From Paralithodes platypus (lineage: Eukaryota > Arthropoda > Malacostraca > Decapoda > Lithodidae), in NCBI GenBank assembly GCA_032716605.1, contig CM064485.1:29725558-29789557 (forward strand): 64,000 nucleotides of DNA, read 5' to 3'. Each line of letters starts with the position of its first letter. Position 1 is the first letter of the stretch. Positions 47,220 through 59,237 of this stretch are shown piece by piece. Both the position numbers and the translations under genes were made by a program. The notes beneath the pieces are model-generated. The model had not been told where the DNA came from. It searched no databases and worked only from the letters and a program-made list of their open reading frames with translations.

Positions 47220-47718
47220 AGATCAATTGACAAAGAAATGGGGTCAAAGGTCTTACAATCGCCAAACTAATGTGGCGAACATCTTAAAATCTCGAAACTA
47301 ATGGTGCTAAACATGAGAGAAGGGAGTCGAGAAAAAACATTTCCTTAAGGGGAGATGGTTCACTTTTTGGGCGATTTTTACATTTATTCAATATTTGTCT
47401 AGTTTCCTCCCTAGACCTCCATCAAATTAAAAAAACAAAAAATCCATTAGATCCCCTTTCTGGATTAATTTGTACATTTTTCGGTAGAAAAATATTCCGG
47501 CCTAAGGCCGGTTCTTCCAACATTACAGGCTCACTATCGTTCGCCAGGGGAAAAATTGACACCTAAACAGCATGAAAGGTCTAAATATTGACGAAGAAAT
47601 TGGGCGAAAGGTCTTAAAATCGACTAACTAATGGGGCAAACATCTTAACATCTGAAAACTAATGGGGCTAAACATGAGGGAGAAAGTGGTCCAGAAAACC
47701 GGGCCCTCCCCCCTTAAT
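47220..47718 (-). repeat. double-hairpin dispersed repeat, two head-to-tail copies
   Basis: A partial copy (47220-47340) is followed by a near-complete one (47341-47718) with TTTCCTCCCTAGACCTCCAT, the AT hairpin around CGGTAG, the GC hairpin CCGGCCTAAGGCCGG and AACTAATGGGGCTAAACATG. Confidence 0.85.
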
Positions 47719-48310
47719 GTGATACATATATCCCATCCAAATAGTAGCCAATCTGGGTTTTCTGAGGCTCAATGAGATAATTCGCCAAATATAATCACAT
47801 CGTTCAATTTATATCATAGGCAGTTTTACAATCTGTAAACCTTTAGAATCACAACATTATTATGTGATTTTCTTATAGACAAAAAAAAAAAATCCTCGGA
47901 AATAAAATATCTAAATTAGTTACCCGTAAAATTGCCTTTTTCTTAAATGCCTAATTAGAAAAAACTTTAATATGGGAAACTATTATATATTTGGTTAATG
48001 TTCTTTAACAACATTATTTTTTTATTATTAAAGTAAACTGCAAGGATAATTAGCTAATATTATAATATTACGATAAATATACATACATAAAACATATGTT
48101 TAGATTATGTAAAATAGAGTAACAAAGTATCTAGCCTATGTAGATATTTTAGTTGAAGCTTGAAGGGTTTGGAGCGCTGGCAGTGGTTCATTATTAATTT
48201 GACTTGATCACGCGTCGCACGGTAATAGAAGATTCTCCCAAAGTCTTTCATATATACGTGATTTTCTGTTAATTAGTGAACGTTAATTGTTTAATTATAC
48301 ACAAAGCAGG
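47719..48310. other. A+T-rich upstream region of the coiled-coil gene
   Basis: No repeat family or ORF was recognised. It contains AT-rich sequence and a CACGCGTCGCACGG stretch at about 48209. This is where the promoter of the downstream gene should lie, but I cannot place a TATA box or transcription start with confidence. Confidence 0.4.
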
Positions 48311-49888
48311 ATGGGGTTCGGTAAATTGTTCAAGTTCAACACCAAGAAGAGCCAGGGTGTGAAATTTGTGACAGGGTTGCTAAAATCGATCGGTGTGGAT
48401 TGGGAGGAAAAATCAAAAGGCTACCCAACATTGGTTGAATCCCTCGTCGATGAAATCAAGAATCTTCGATGTATGGTGAAAGCTGGGGGTGTTAACAGGG
48501 AAACACTAGAAAATGATTTGGTTTTGTGCCGGCAAGTGCTAAGTGAAACTACGCAAAAGTACAACGACGAAGAATCAAAATCCGAGTCTTTGATTGGTGA
48601 ATTGAACACCACGAAAATCATCCTGTCCGAAATCAATCAAATCCTGAAACAGGAAAAGTTGAAGATTGAAAAGCACGAGCGGAATATAATACATCTACAA
48701 AATTCCCTTTCCGTAACAAAGCATGAGGCTGAGGCGCAGGCAAGACTGTTGGAGGAATCAACACAACAGGTAATAAAGGGTAAGGCAAAAATGGAAAAAT
48801 ATGAGGAAAACATGGTTATACTGGAAGATAGCATCAACGAGAAAAATGTTGAAAGTGAAAAATATAGAAAGGAATATAATAGTTTGGAGAAAGAACTAAA
48901 CCAAGAAAAAAATGACCATCAGGCAACCATGAGTACTTTGGATGAAAAAATGAAATACTTTGTTGAACTAAAGGAGGCGATAGAAGGAAAAAATGACAAG
49001 ATTTCTTTCCTAGAGTCTTCCCTTGCTACATTTAAAAATGAAAATGAGGTGAAAATTGAAAAATATGAGAACAAAATGGTTATCCTTGAGGGTATTATCA
49101 ACGAGAAAGTTGTTGAAAGGGAGAACATCAAGAAAGAAAATATGAATTTGCAAAATGAACTGACTCGCGCTAAACATAACTATCACTCGGCAAATAGTAT
49201 TTTGAATGATAAAATTAAATCTATTTTTGAACTGCAGGAGTCGATAGAAAATGAGTTGGATTTGTGCCGGCAAGTGCTAAGTGAAACTACGCAAAAGTAT
49301 GACGACGAAAAATCAAAATCCGAGTCTTTGATTGGTGAATTGAACACCACGAAAATCAACCTGTCCGAAATCAATCAAATCCTGAAACAGGAAAAGTTGA
49401 AGATTGAAAAGCACGAGCGGAATATAATACATCTACAAAATTCCCTTTCCGTAACAAAGCATGAGGCTGAGGCGCAGGCAAGACTGTTGGAGGAATCAAC
49501 ACAGCAGGTAATAAAGGGTAAGGCAAAAATGGAAAAATATGAGGACAAAATGGTTATCCTTGAAGGTATTATCAACGAGAAAGTTGTTGAAAGGGAGAAC
49601 ATCAAGAAAGAAAATATAAATTTGCAAAATGAACTGAGTCACGCTAAACATGACTATCAGTCGGCAAATAGTATTTTGAATGATAAATTTAAATATATTT
49701 TTGAACTGCAGGAGTCGATAGAAGAAAAAGATGAAAATATGAATACCTTGAAATCTTCCCTTGCTAAAATTAGAAAAGATGATGAGGAAAAATCTCAATT
49801 CATAGAACAATTGAGAATTCGTCTGCAGGAAAAATATGCCGTTACAGATAATTCTAAATCTTGGTTATCAAAAATGAGGGGCAAATAA
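48311..49888 (+). CDS. intact coiled-coil protein, 525 residues, function unknown
   Basis: A single uninterrupted frame from ATG at 48311 (context AGGATGG, a good Kozak match) to TAA at 49886-49888. The first roughly 60 residues are a compact basic start (MGFGKLFKFNTKKSQ). The rest is rich in Glu, Lys, Asn, Ser and Ile with heptad-like leucine/isoleucine spacing, typical of long coiled coils. Two segments are internally duplicated with near-identical DNA: 48524-48823 recurs at 49258-49550, and 49055-49251 recurs at 49544-49730. No transmembrane segment or signal peptide is seen. There are no introns, so it may be a single-exon gene, one large exon or a retrocopy. I do not recognise the family. 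Confidence 0.7.
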   Translation: MGFGKLFKFNTKKSQGVKFVTGLLKSIGVDWEEKSKGYPTLVESLVDEIKNLRCMVKAGGVNRETLENDLVLCRQVLSETTQKYNDEESKSESLIGELNTTKIILSEINQILKQEKLKIEKHERNIIHLQNSLSVTKHEAEAQARLLEESTQQVIKGKAKMEKYEENMVILEDSINEKNVESEKYRKEYNSLEKELNQEKNDHQATMSTLDEKMKYFVELKEAIEGKNDKISFLESSLATFKNENEVKIEKYENKMVILEGIINEKVVERENIKKENMNLQNELTRAKHNYHSANSILNDKIKSIFELQESIENELDLCRQVLSETTQKYDDEKSKSESLIGELNTTKINLSEINQILKQEKLKIEKHERNIIHLQNSLSVTKHEAEAQARLLEESTQQVIKGKAKMEKYEDKMVILEGIINEKVVERENIKKENINLQNELSHAKHDYQSANSILNDKFKYIFELQESIEEKDENMNTLKSSLAKIRKDDEEKSQFIEQLRIRLQEKYAVTDNSKSWLSKMRGK

Positions 49889-49899
49889 AAAACATAATC

Positions 49900-50195
49900 T
49901 TTCGTATTTGTTAATTATTAGTATTTGATTAATATACTTTATTCAATAATTTAAATACTTTACTTTTTTATTTGTATTGGATTAAGGCATTTTATTCAAG
50001 AATTCAAATAGTTTTATTATTTTTAGTTTATACGGATACTTTGTTTAGTAATTCAAATTATATATTATCTTTAGTTGATTAGGATACTTTATTAATGAAC
50101 TCAAAGGGGGTATTTATTATTTTTAGTTGATAAGGAAACTTTATTAAATTGGTATATTTGTATTTCTAGTTGATTAGGATACTCAATTCAATCAT
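49900..50195. repeat. degenerate tandem repeat of about 50-65 bp downstream of the gene
   Basis: Six imperfect units share TTTTTAGTTGATTAGGATAC and TTTATTCAATAATTCAAAT-like phrases. An AATAAAAAACA string directly overlapping the stop region could serve as a polyadenylation signal. Confidence 0.65.
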
Positions 50196-50235
50196 TTCGA
50201 CCAGCGAGGTTAAACAACGTAGTTTTTTTTTTTAT

Positions 50236-50525
50236 GATCCCCCTTCTCTCTCATGTTTATCCTTATAATCACCATAGCTATCATATCAGTGTCGAAAGTT
50301 GCATTTAGGCCTTAGGGTATAATTATTTTTATTTAAGGTAGTGTTTTTTTTATGAACCCCCTTCTCCCTCATGTTTATCCCCATTACTTTTGAGATTTTA
50401 AAGATGTTCACCCCCGATAGTTTGGCCATTGATCAACTTTTCGCATCATATTCTTGTCAGATTTAAGACCTTTTGTACCATTTAGGCGTCGATTTCTTCC
50501 TGGCGATTTCACTCGCCTGCAATTT
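50236..50525 (+). repeat. double-hairpin dispersed repeat, two partial starts
   Basis: CCCCCTTCTCTCTCATGTTT at about 50239 is a short fragment. A longer piece at 50350-50525 includes CCCCCTTCTCCCTCATGTTT, GATAGTTTGGCCATT and CCATTTAGGCGTCGATTTC. Confidence 0.8.
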
Positions 50526-50790
50526 ATAAACATACCAAAAGACCCTCATCGAGATAAATTCGTACATTATTTGGTAAAAAAATGTCCAAGCCAAAGACCG
50601 GGTCCCCCTAAATTGCAGGCTCGATATCGCTGTCCAGGAAAAAAAAATCAACACCAAAATGGAAAGAAAGGCCTTAAAATTGACAAGGAAATGAAGACGA
50701 AAGGTCTTAAAATCGCCAAACTAATGGGGTCAGCGTCCTATAATCTAAAACAAATGGGGCTAGATATGAGGGAGAAGGGGGTAACACAAA
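50526..50790 (-). repeat. double-hairpin dispersed repeat, inverted segment
   Basis: The reverse-oriented segment has GTACATTATTTGGTAAAAAA, AGGCTCGATATCGCTGTCC, AATCGCCAAACTAATGGGG and ATGAGGGAGAAGGGGGT. It lies between two plus-oriented parts of the same family, forming an inverted repeat with 50350-50525. Confidence 0.82.
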
Positions 50791-50794
50791 ATAT

Positions 50795-50945
50795 AATAAA
50801 CTGTACACATTTATCTTGAAGGAGGGTCTTGGGTGGGTGTTTTTTAAAGTTTGAGGGAGGTCTAGCGAGGAAACTAAACAAAAAATAATGTAAAACGAGA
50901 TATAAATGAGCAAATAAATACGCCCATCCCCCCTTATAGCATCAA
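50795..50945 (+). repeat. double-hairpin dispersed repeat, 3' part
   Basis: GTACACATTTATCTTGAAGG, TTGAGGGAGGTCTAGCGAGG and ACGCCCATCCCCCCTTA complete the plus-oriented element begun at 50350. Confidence 0.82.
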
Positions 50946-51077
50946 CAAACAAGCTAGCTCTACTATGGACCATTTTTACCCCCGCCCGTGAAAAGGTCTG
51001 GCCCGTGATTACAAGCTAGGGTAAAAATGGGCGGGTATGGAGAGGGGGCGGTGCGTGACTCGGATTAATTGGTAGAG

Positions 51078-51310
51078 CAGGGGGGGGGGGGGGGTAGTGT
51101 GTGTGTGTGGGGGGGGGGGGGTTTTTGGTGTGGGGGGGGGGGTGTTAGTGTGTGTGTGGGGGAGACGGGTAGTGTGTGGGGGGGGGGAGGTGTGTGGGGG
51201 GAGACGGGTAGTGTGTGTGTGTGGGGGGAGAGGAGTAGTGTGTGTGTGGGGGGGAGACGGGTAGTGTGTGTGTGGGGGGGGAGAGGAGTAGTGTGTGTGT
51301 GGGGGAGGTG
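51078..51310. repeat. G-run / GTGTGTG low-complexity array
   Basis: Imperfect units combine long G runs with GTGTGTGTG and GAGACGGGTAG or GAGAGGAGTAG. The coding-like frames (Gly/Val or Pro/His rich) are artefacts. Confidence 0.9.
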
Positions 51311-51716
51311 GGGGAGGCTTATGGGTGGACCTGGTTCGATGCCTGGGGAGAGGTTTGTATACACTAGGGTTTTATTTTGTTCTTGAGTTGTGTTTTTATA
51401 TATCAAATAGGATTAAGGGGAAACGGATAAATGGGTTTCGATGCCAGACATGATTATACTCAGTAGCTTGTAGTCAATTATTAGGATGAAGTGGGAGTAT
51501 GCTCTAGTGAAAACAGGTCAGTTGTTCTTAAAGTAACTGTAACTTTGATAGTAAAGTAATATACTATGGATGATGATGCCTTGGGGAATATTTATGTGTA
51601 AAATACTATTGTAGGAGTACATGCTGGTAAATAAATAACAACCCTTAACCCTATTAATTGAGAGGTCTGTTTAATATGACGTACACGGATTATATACAGA
51701 CACACAAACATACACA
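51311..51716. other. no feature recognised
   Basis: A roughly 400-bp stretch with neither coding signal nor match to other families in the window. Confidence 0.4.
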
Positions 51717-51754
51717 CACGCATTAGATAGATAGATAGATATATATATATACCG

Positions 51755-51840
<86 letters not shown>

Positions 51841-51860
51841 GGGTATATATATATATAGGC
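51717..51860. repeat. (TA)n microsatellite with two CCGGG breaks
   Basis: A TAGA start leads to TA runs interrupted by ACCGGGTA near 51751 and 51839. Confidence 0.95.
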
Positions 51861-52142
51861 ACCAATCGATCAGGGCTAGACCCAGTTGAGGTTATAGGCA
51901 TGTGATAAAGAGTCGCTGGAACTCCTGTTTCACTTGCTTGGCCTCTCTTACTGATTTTCTTTGTGCCTCATTTACACAGAGAGCAATCCAGCTAGCTCTC
52001 TCAAACACCTCCTCCTCCTATCCACTTCACTACACTAAACATGCACACCACACTTCATTCCTCCACACCAAAATTTAAAAAAAAACCTAAATGATGAATT
52101 CCAGCCCAGCCTCGGAGTCCCCAGGGGGGGGGGGGGGGGGCC

Positions 52143-53490
52143 ATAAATGCCCCCACACCCAACCGACCATCCCCTGACGACCCCACACAATTACCTGGAC
52201 CTCGGCCTGTTACTCTTTCTATTAATTTCTTCAACATTCGTGGACTTTCCTCTAACTTTCACTCTGTTGAGCACCATCTCTCCTCCTACAAACCTGATCT
52301 TCTCTTCCTCACCGAAACTCAGGTGTCTGTAGCAACATCCAGCAGCCCCTTCTCTGTATCCTCCTACTTTCTCTATCCTAGTTTCAAAGCCAAAGGCGGA
52401 TGTTGTGCATATGTGCACAACAAACTCACTTGCTCTCGTGTTCCTGATTTCGACTCCTCTGAATTCTCAACTTTATGGCTCAAACTTTCCTGTCATTCTC
52501 TTACTAAATATTTCTGTGCTGTCTATCTTTCCCCTAACTCTACCAACTTTCCTAAATTCTTTGACTATCTAAACTCTACAGTGGAACACATTCTATCCAT
52601 TTCTCCTTTCTCAGAAATCTCCATCTTAGGAGATTTCAACGTTCACCACCGCCAATGGCTCTCCTCTCACACTACTGATCCACCTGGTGAACAAGCCTAC
52701 GTCTTCTCTATCATAAATGACCTAGAGCAGTTAGTTCAGCAACCCACCCGTATCCCGGATCGCATCGGAGATCGGCCCAACATTCTTGACTTGTTTCTAA
52801 CTTCTAACCCTTCTTCTTATACTGTCGATCTTTTCTCTCCTCTGGGCTCCTCCGACCATAAACTTATCTCTGTCACCTGTCCTATCTCTCCAGTACGGCC
52901 ACCCGATCCTCCTAGCCGGCGGCGCTTGTGGCACTTTGGCGCTGCCGACTGGGAGGCTCTCCGGCAGTACTTCTTTGATTTCCCATGGAATGATTTCTGC
53001 TTCCGTGGCCGAGGACCCTCGGAGAGTGCTGAACGCATTACCGAGGTAATCCTATCGGGCATTCTCTTTCTCTCAGACTAATGCTAAAAAATCTTGGTTT
53101 ACTCACGCCTGTTCTACTGCTGTCCGCAATAAGGAGGAAGCATTCAAACGGTACCGACGCCTTAAAACTCAAGACTCTCATTCTTCTTATGTTTCTGCCC
53201 GGAATCAAGCCAAATCTGTTCTTCGACTTGCCAAACACTCTTTCATCAATAATAAATGCACTGAACTATCCAACTCTAGCTCTTCCCAAGCTTTCTGGCA
53301 TCTAGCCAAAAACCTCTCCAACAATTTCTCTTCCTCGTCTTTCCCTCCCCTTTCCCACTCTGATGGCACTACCATCACTTCTTCCTCTGACAAAGCTAAA
53401 TTCTTCACTCAAACTTTTGCTAGAAACTCCACCTTGGATGATTCCGGTGCTATTCCTCCCTCTCTGCCCTCCTCTCTTACTTATGCCTAA
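52143..53490 (+). pseudogene. LINE C endonuclease and linker
   Basis: The frame opens at about 52143, with [20 protein letters not shown], then FLTETQ (catalytic Glu), [11 protein letters not shown] and [10 protein letters not shown], so all endonuclease signature residues are kept. The frame stops at 53079-53081. The linker continues in another frame (KKSWFTHACSTAVRNKEEAF, AKHSFINNK, SQAFWHLAKNL) to a stop at 53488, so at least two frameshifts separate it from the RT. Confidence 0.87.
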
Positions 53491-54904
53491 TATCCTAATC
53501 TCTTCTAAAGATGTACTTTCTACCCTCTCTGGGCTTAACACTAATAAGGCGTACGGTCCGGACGGTGTTCCTCCTGTTGTTCTCAAAAACTGTGCTTCCG
53601 TGCTGACTCCCTGCCTAGGCAAACTCTTTCGTCTCTGTCTATCCTCTAACATCTTCCCTTCATGCTGGAAGTTTGCTCACATTCAACCTGTCCCAAAGAA
53701 GGGTGACCGCTCTCAACCCTCCAACTATCGTCCAATTGCTCTCATCTCTTGTCTTTCTAAAGTTTTTGAAACTATTCTTGCTTCCAAATTTCTTAAGCAT
53801 TTCTCTTCTCATAATCTGCTCTCAGATCGCCAGTATGGCTTCCTTAAGGGTCGCTCTACTGGTGATCTTCTTTCATATCTTACTAACTCTTGGTCATCCT
53901 CCTTTCGGGACTTCGGTGAGACTTTTTCTATTGCACTAGACATATCGAAAGCCTTCGATAGAGTCTGGCATAAATCTTTAATTTCTAAACTACCCTCCTT
54001 CGGTTTCTATCCCTCCATCTGTGCCTTTGTCTCTAATTTCCTTTCCGGCCGTTCCATAGCCGCGGTTGTGGACGGCCATTGTTCACTTCCTCACCCTATA
54101 AACTCCGGTGTTCCTCAGGGCTCTGTCCTATCTCCTATTCTCTTTCTAATATTTATAAATTATCTCCTTAACTGTACCTTAATTCCCATCCATTCATACG
54201 CAGACGACTCAACCTTACACTACTCCATTAGTTTTTCAGAACGCCCCAGCCAGCAATTCCTCAACGACAAACGTAATGAAGCCATAGAACTCTTAAATTC
54301 TGATCTAAATACTATTTCCAATTGGGGCAGAGAAAACCTTGTTAACTTTAATGCCTCCAAAACCCAATTTCTCCATCTATCTACCCGTCAGGATCTCCCA
54401 GCGGACTATCCCTTATTCTTCAACAATACAAAAATCAACCCTTCATCTTCTCTCAATATTATTGGTGTCTCTTTTTCTTCTGTTCTCATTTGGAAGGACC
54501 ATATTACCAGTCTTGCTAAGGCAGCGTCCCAGAAGCTGGGTGTGCTCAACCGCCTTAGGGGGTTCTTTTCCCCTGCACAGCTTCTTGCTCTGTACAGGGG
54601 CATAGTGCGCCCTTGTATTGAGTATTGTTCACATGTGTGGGGAGGTTCCTCTCACACCGCTCTCCTAGACAAAGTTGAAAGGAAGGCCTTTCGTATCATT
54701 AACTCCCGTCCACTCACCAACTCTCTGCAATCTCTCTCTCTCCGCCGCAATGTTGCATCTCTCTCGCTATTCTATCGCTACTATAATATCAGTGTTCCTC
54801 AGAGCTATCCCAGTGCATACCACCTCCTTTACGTAGGGCACGTGGTACCCGTCTTGCAACTCAATCCCACCCCTACTCTGTGCAACTCTCCAACCCAAGA
54901 GTGA
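53491..54904 (+). pseudogene. LINE C reverse transcriptase
   Basis: The frame open from 53363 to 54904 carries [68 protein letters not shown] and HSYADDSTLHYS (YADD active site near 54200). The thumb follows with LGVLNRLRGFFSPAQLLALY and IRPCIEY-type sequence. The RT itself has no internal stop and could still be catalytically complete. It is separated from the endonuclease by frameshifts, so the polyprotein is broken. Confidence 0.92.
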
Positions 54905-55137
54905 AACGTTACTCTCAAACTTTCTTCTACTCAATAGCTGAGCTCTGGAACTCTCTCCCAGAATCAGTCTTTCCCTCTTCCTATGACTTAAATTGCTTCA
55001 AACTCTGTGTGTCCAGGCATTTTGGCTCGAACGTCCCTTGATTTTGGCCCTGTCACTCTTTCAACTATGGGGGAGGCACTCGCTATAGACAGTAATGCCT
55101 TTTGCCTCCCTCAATCACATAGAAAAAAAAATAAAAA

Positions 55138-55540
<403 letters not shown>

Positions 55541-56474
55541 AATCAGAAAATCAGAATAATAGTGTAGAAAAATTAGAGTTGTCAGTGGACAGTGAAGAAT
55601 AAGGTCGAAAAAAAGAAACTAGTAGGAGTGTAACAGATAGTGGGCTATCCACTTTGCTAATTTTTTAGTATATTATATTTATTCAAATTGTTTCGCAACC
55701 TCCTTCGAGCAACAACACGCCACTAGCTTTAATTACCTTTTAATTATGATTCAGGCAAGGACTACACATTCACTTTGCTATTCTAGGTTCCTTCCGGTTA
55801 TGCTGATTCACCTGTCTGGGGTCCACCGTAGTGGGCCCCAGGCAAGAGTATCAGCAATCCCGATCAGCGGCACTGTATTTCACATATGAACAATGGTTAT
55901 GCAGGTTGTTTTGTCACTCCACCCATCATGTCACCCCCATCACTCATCAACCCAAGGTGGTTCCTCCCAGCAAGCTTATTGCCATCACAGCAACACACCT
56001 GATGGAAGAATAGTTGACAAAAGTCTGGGCCCCTAGCAGTGCACCAGCTGGGGAGCAACGCCACAGGCTTTGTCGGATTGTGGTACTGTGTGATTGTCGT
56101 AAAGAGGCACTGAGGGATTCACCCCAAGGTCGGTGCTACCTTGGGGGTTTCGATACTGGCTCTCTGTTGGTAATGTCATGGGAATACAGGCGGAGATACT
56201 GGGTGCTCGACCATACTCCTTACCTGCAGAGCCCCTGGGTGAGTCATAAGTCGGTGTTGCTATATCCATGGGTTATGCAATCAGTCCATCTTGTAAGTAA
56301 GTTAGGTGCATCGCCATCTGTGCTTCCTCCCGACCACACTGCAGGTTCCATCTCTGGTTATACCCAGTGCCTCTAAGTCACACAACAGGCATAGCCCAGA
56401 GATAGTCCAATCCAGTAATGGTCGGAAATTCAGCTGGGTCTGATGTTGTGGGCCCCAGATGGGATCTCTATCAA
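55541..56474. other. no gene seen; probable LINE E 3' UTR in the right part
   Basis: No coding pattern was found. As LINE E ORF2 ends at 56475 on the minus strand, some of this stretch should be its 3' UTR, but neither an A-tail nor a target duplication could be placed. A near-palindrome GGGGTCCACCGTAGTGGGCC lies at about 55818. Confidence 0.4.
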
Positions 56475-59233
56475 TCAAGTAAAAAGGGGTTCTGGTATGG
56501 CCACTTCTAGATTTGATCTCGTTGAGGGAAACCAGGAGTGTTGTCTCCTTATCGGTTCGTTAAGGAATTCAAGATTTACATCAAGTAATGTTCTGACCTT
56601 ATTCCACAGCTTAGATGCTCTCTCATGTAGCTTGATGTTTATGGCCTTTACTGAGGACTCTCTGTGTATTTCTTCTGTATTCATTGCAAAGGGGTATTTG
56701 GAATCATTGTTTGCCCATCTAAGTGCTTTATTTTGGATCCTTTGTATTTTTTGCATTTGTGTCCTACTTAGAATATTAAGGGGTATAGTGGGGAATTCTA
56801 TTGTTGGTAAGACAAATGTTTTAACTAAGTGAACTTTGATATTGATTGGTAGGTTATTGAAGACATTTAGTTCTTGTAGAGCCAAGTTGCCTTTGATAGT
56901 AAGTGAGTTCACATGATGACAGTAGCCGCTACCGGTGATATTTAATCCCAATATTTTTCCTCTTGTTTTATATTCCATTAAATCCCCATTTACAATGATG
57001 TCTTGATTCTTTTTGGTTGCCAGTGGGATTATTGTGAATTTTGTTTGGTTTGTCTTAATTTTCCATTTTCTTTCGAAATGGTTGTTTTTTTCAATTTCTT
57101 GTCCCACAAGTGTGGCCATTAATATCCTTGATTTCCCCCGTAAGTTATTATTTGAGTGATATCATCTGCGTAACTAATATTGTGGCAGTAGGCGGCTGGC
57201 TGTGGCATGTCACTAGTATTTATCAAATAAAGTTTTGGAGATAGTATGGCCCCTTGAGGTACACCGCTTTTAACTTCAATTATGGGTCCTGTATAGTTCT
57301 TGATTCTGATTTTGACAGTTCTATCAGTTAGATAATCGCAAAGCACTCTCTCCAATACGTCGGGAAGTCCCAAGTGTAGAATCTTATATGTTAACCCATT
57401 GTGCCAAACCTTATCGAATGCCTTGGATACATCTCTAAGGACTAGGCAGCATTGTTTTTTGTGGGACTTTGCTTGAGCGATTATTTCGCATGTTACGGCC
57501 AGTGCAGTGTTAGTTCCCCTTCCGTCCCTAAAGCCGTGAAAATTGTTGGGTAAGATATTGTTGACTTCTAGGTGATGATTCAGTCTTTTGTTAATGGCTC
57601 TCTCTAGCAGCTTTCCGGGAACTTCGAGTAGGGTGATAGGTCTGTAGTTTTCAGGATTCAGAGGGGACTTATTACCTTTGGGGATAAGTGTTAGTATTCC
57701 AGATTTGAACCTATCTGGGAAATATCCCATGGATAATGTGAGGTTAAATATGTCAATAAGGTATATTAATGCTGATTCTGGGAGGTTGGTGAGGGTATCC
57801 TTGTTAATTCCACTCTCACCAGGGGCGGTACCTTTCATGTTTTTGATGAATTCTTTTATCTCGTTTAAGGTGACTCTTCTTGTGACTGGGTTGTCTCCCG
57901 AGAGTCTTCTCATGTCGGGGTGAAGAAATGGAAGCGTCCTGTGCATGTTTGGTTCTAAGAATCGTCTGACTAGTTCTTCATTTTCCTCATCGAATTCCTC
58001 ATTCTCCTCCTCACTGATCCTAAAGTTCCTCTCCCATATTCTCCTGAACACTGCTTCCTTGGATTTGTTATCATAAATTTTTGTATTATTGTTGTTATCA
58101 ACGATGTAAGAGGGTAGCTCATTAGCTGTCCCTTTCATCTGTTTGATGTTATTCCAGAATTTGTTTGGGTCGTGATGGTTATCTATTAAGAATTGTGCTC
58201 TTTTACGAAGAAGGGTGTTGTTGTTAATTCTACATTGCTCTATTATCTGTTGTTGGATTCTTCTGTAGATCCTATATGATGCTAGGTTCCATCCATGTCT
58301 TTCGCTGTAGTTATACAATGCTTTAAATCTAATTTGTAATATATGTATCTCTCTTGTGATTAGGGTTTTCTTAACTATTCTGTTTTTAGACTTAGGAATT
58401 GAATCGTTGAGTCCTTTCTCTACTACTTTATACCAATTGTCAAGCTTTGCATCTACCATTTCGGCACCCTCAAATTCATCATAATTTTCATCTTGTGATA
58501 GGTTGTTGTGGACGGTTTCTGTAAATTTCTCCCAGTTCGCCTGTCTGTAAATGAATCTAGAAGGAGTAGGTTCACTTATGGCATGTGCAGTTATAGTGAT
58601 TATTATTGGTAGATGGTCCGAGGATGTGATGGGGCCTGGTTCAATTTTAATGTTATGAAAGGTCTTATTGTTGCTAATAATTATGTCGGGTGTTGTGCTA
58701 GATCTGTAAGTTAGATATGTTGGGAAGTTAGGACCGAAATGAACTAAATTATTTAATTGGTTGAATCTCTGAAGGCCTCTGCCTACCTGATTATCAGTGT
58801 TATGCCCTAAGAATCTATGTTTGGCATTTAAATCGCCCATTATGTATAGAGGTTCGTAATTATTCAAAAGTTTATGAAAGTCGGGAAATGGCAAATATGG
58901 TCTTCTAGGAGGTAGGTATGTAGTTGCAATATTGATTGGTCCTAGAGTTGTTTGTATTTTGATGTGGATGATATCTGTCAAGTAATCATCAATCTGTCTG
59001 TGTTGGATATTGTTTCTGACGAGAATCGCACTGCCATCATTAACCTCTTCGGACGTATTGATCTTGTATGTATTGAATCCGTGCATCTTGATTGAGTTTC
59101 CTTCCCTGATTCCGTGACTGTTTAAAATAATTACGTCTGGGTTTAAATTTTTATAAATAGTAGTTAATTCTTCGTTTCGTGTGGCCCAGTGAAGTACGTT
59201 ATGTTGTATGATCTTCAAAGTTTGAGAGACCAT
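56475..59233 (-). pseudogene. LINE E ORF2: endonuclease and reverse transcriptase (one frameshift)
   Basis: Starts MVSQTLKIIQHNVLHW. The position of the usual catalytic Glu reads VIILNSHGI, so the endonuclease lacks it, while MGDLNAKHRFLG and SSDHLPIII are kept. The RT has GESGINKDTLTNLPES, LIPKGNKSPLNPENYRPITL, LRDVSKAFDKVWH, VKSGVPQGAILSPKLYL and ISYADDITQ (near 57160). The frame breaks at about 57119 and continues as MATLVGQEIEKNNHFERKWK to the end (NKALRWANNDSKYPF). If the Glu-less form is ancestral, the family may use an altered nuclease. Confidence 0.9.
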
Positions 59234-59237
59234 TGTG

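Larger units (their letters stand above)
52143..55135 (+). mobile_element. LINE C: non-LTR retrotransposon, ORF2 and 3' UTR
   Basis: About 3.0 kb, plus strand. Endonuclease, linker and reverse transcriptase lie in three frames. A roughly 230-bp 3' UTR ends ACATAGAAAAAAAAA and runs into a CTAT microsatellite. A second, truncated copy lies at 2433-3004 (minus). The 5' start is uncertain because a 16-bp G run at about 52124-52140 obscures it, and ORF1 is not seen. Jockey/CR1-like by motif; clade not assigned. Confidence 0.9.

Noticed and set aside
48421..49810. Minus-strand Ser/Phe-rich ORFs opposite the coiled-coil gene
   Set aside because: Antisense shadows of the Glu/Lys-rich coding strand; they are duplicated only because the coding strand is.
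51065..51406. Gly/Val-rich and Pro/His-rich ORFs
   Set aside because: Artefacts of G-run and GTGT low-complexity sequence, where homopolymer length is also likely to be misassembled.
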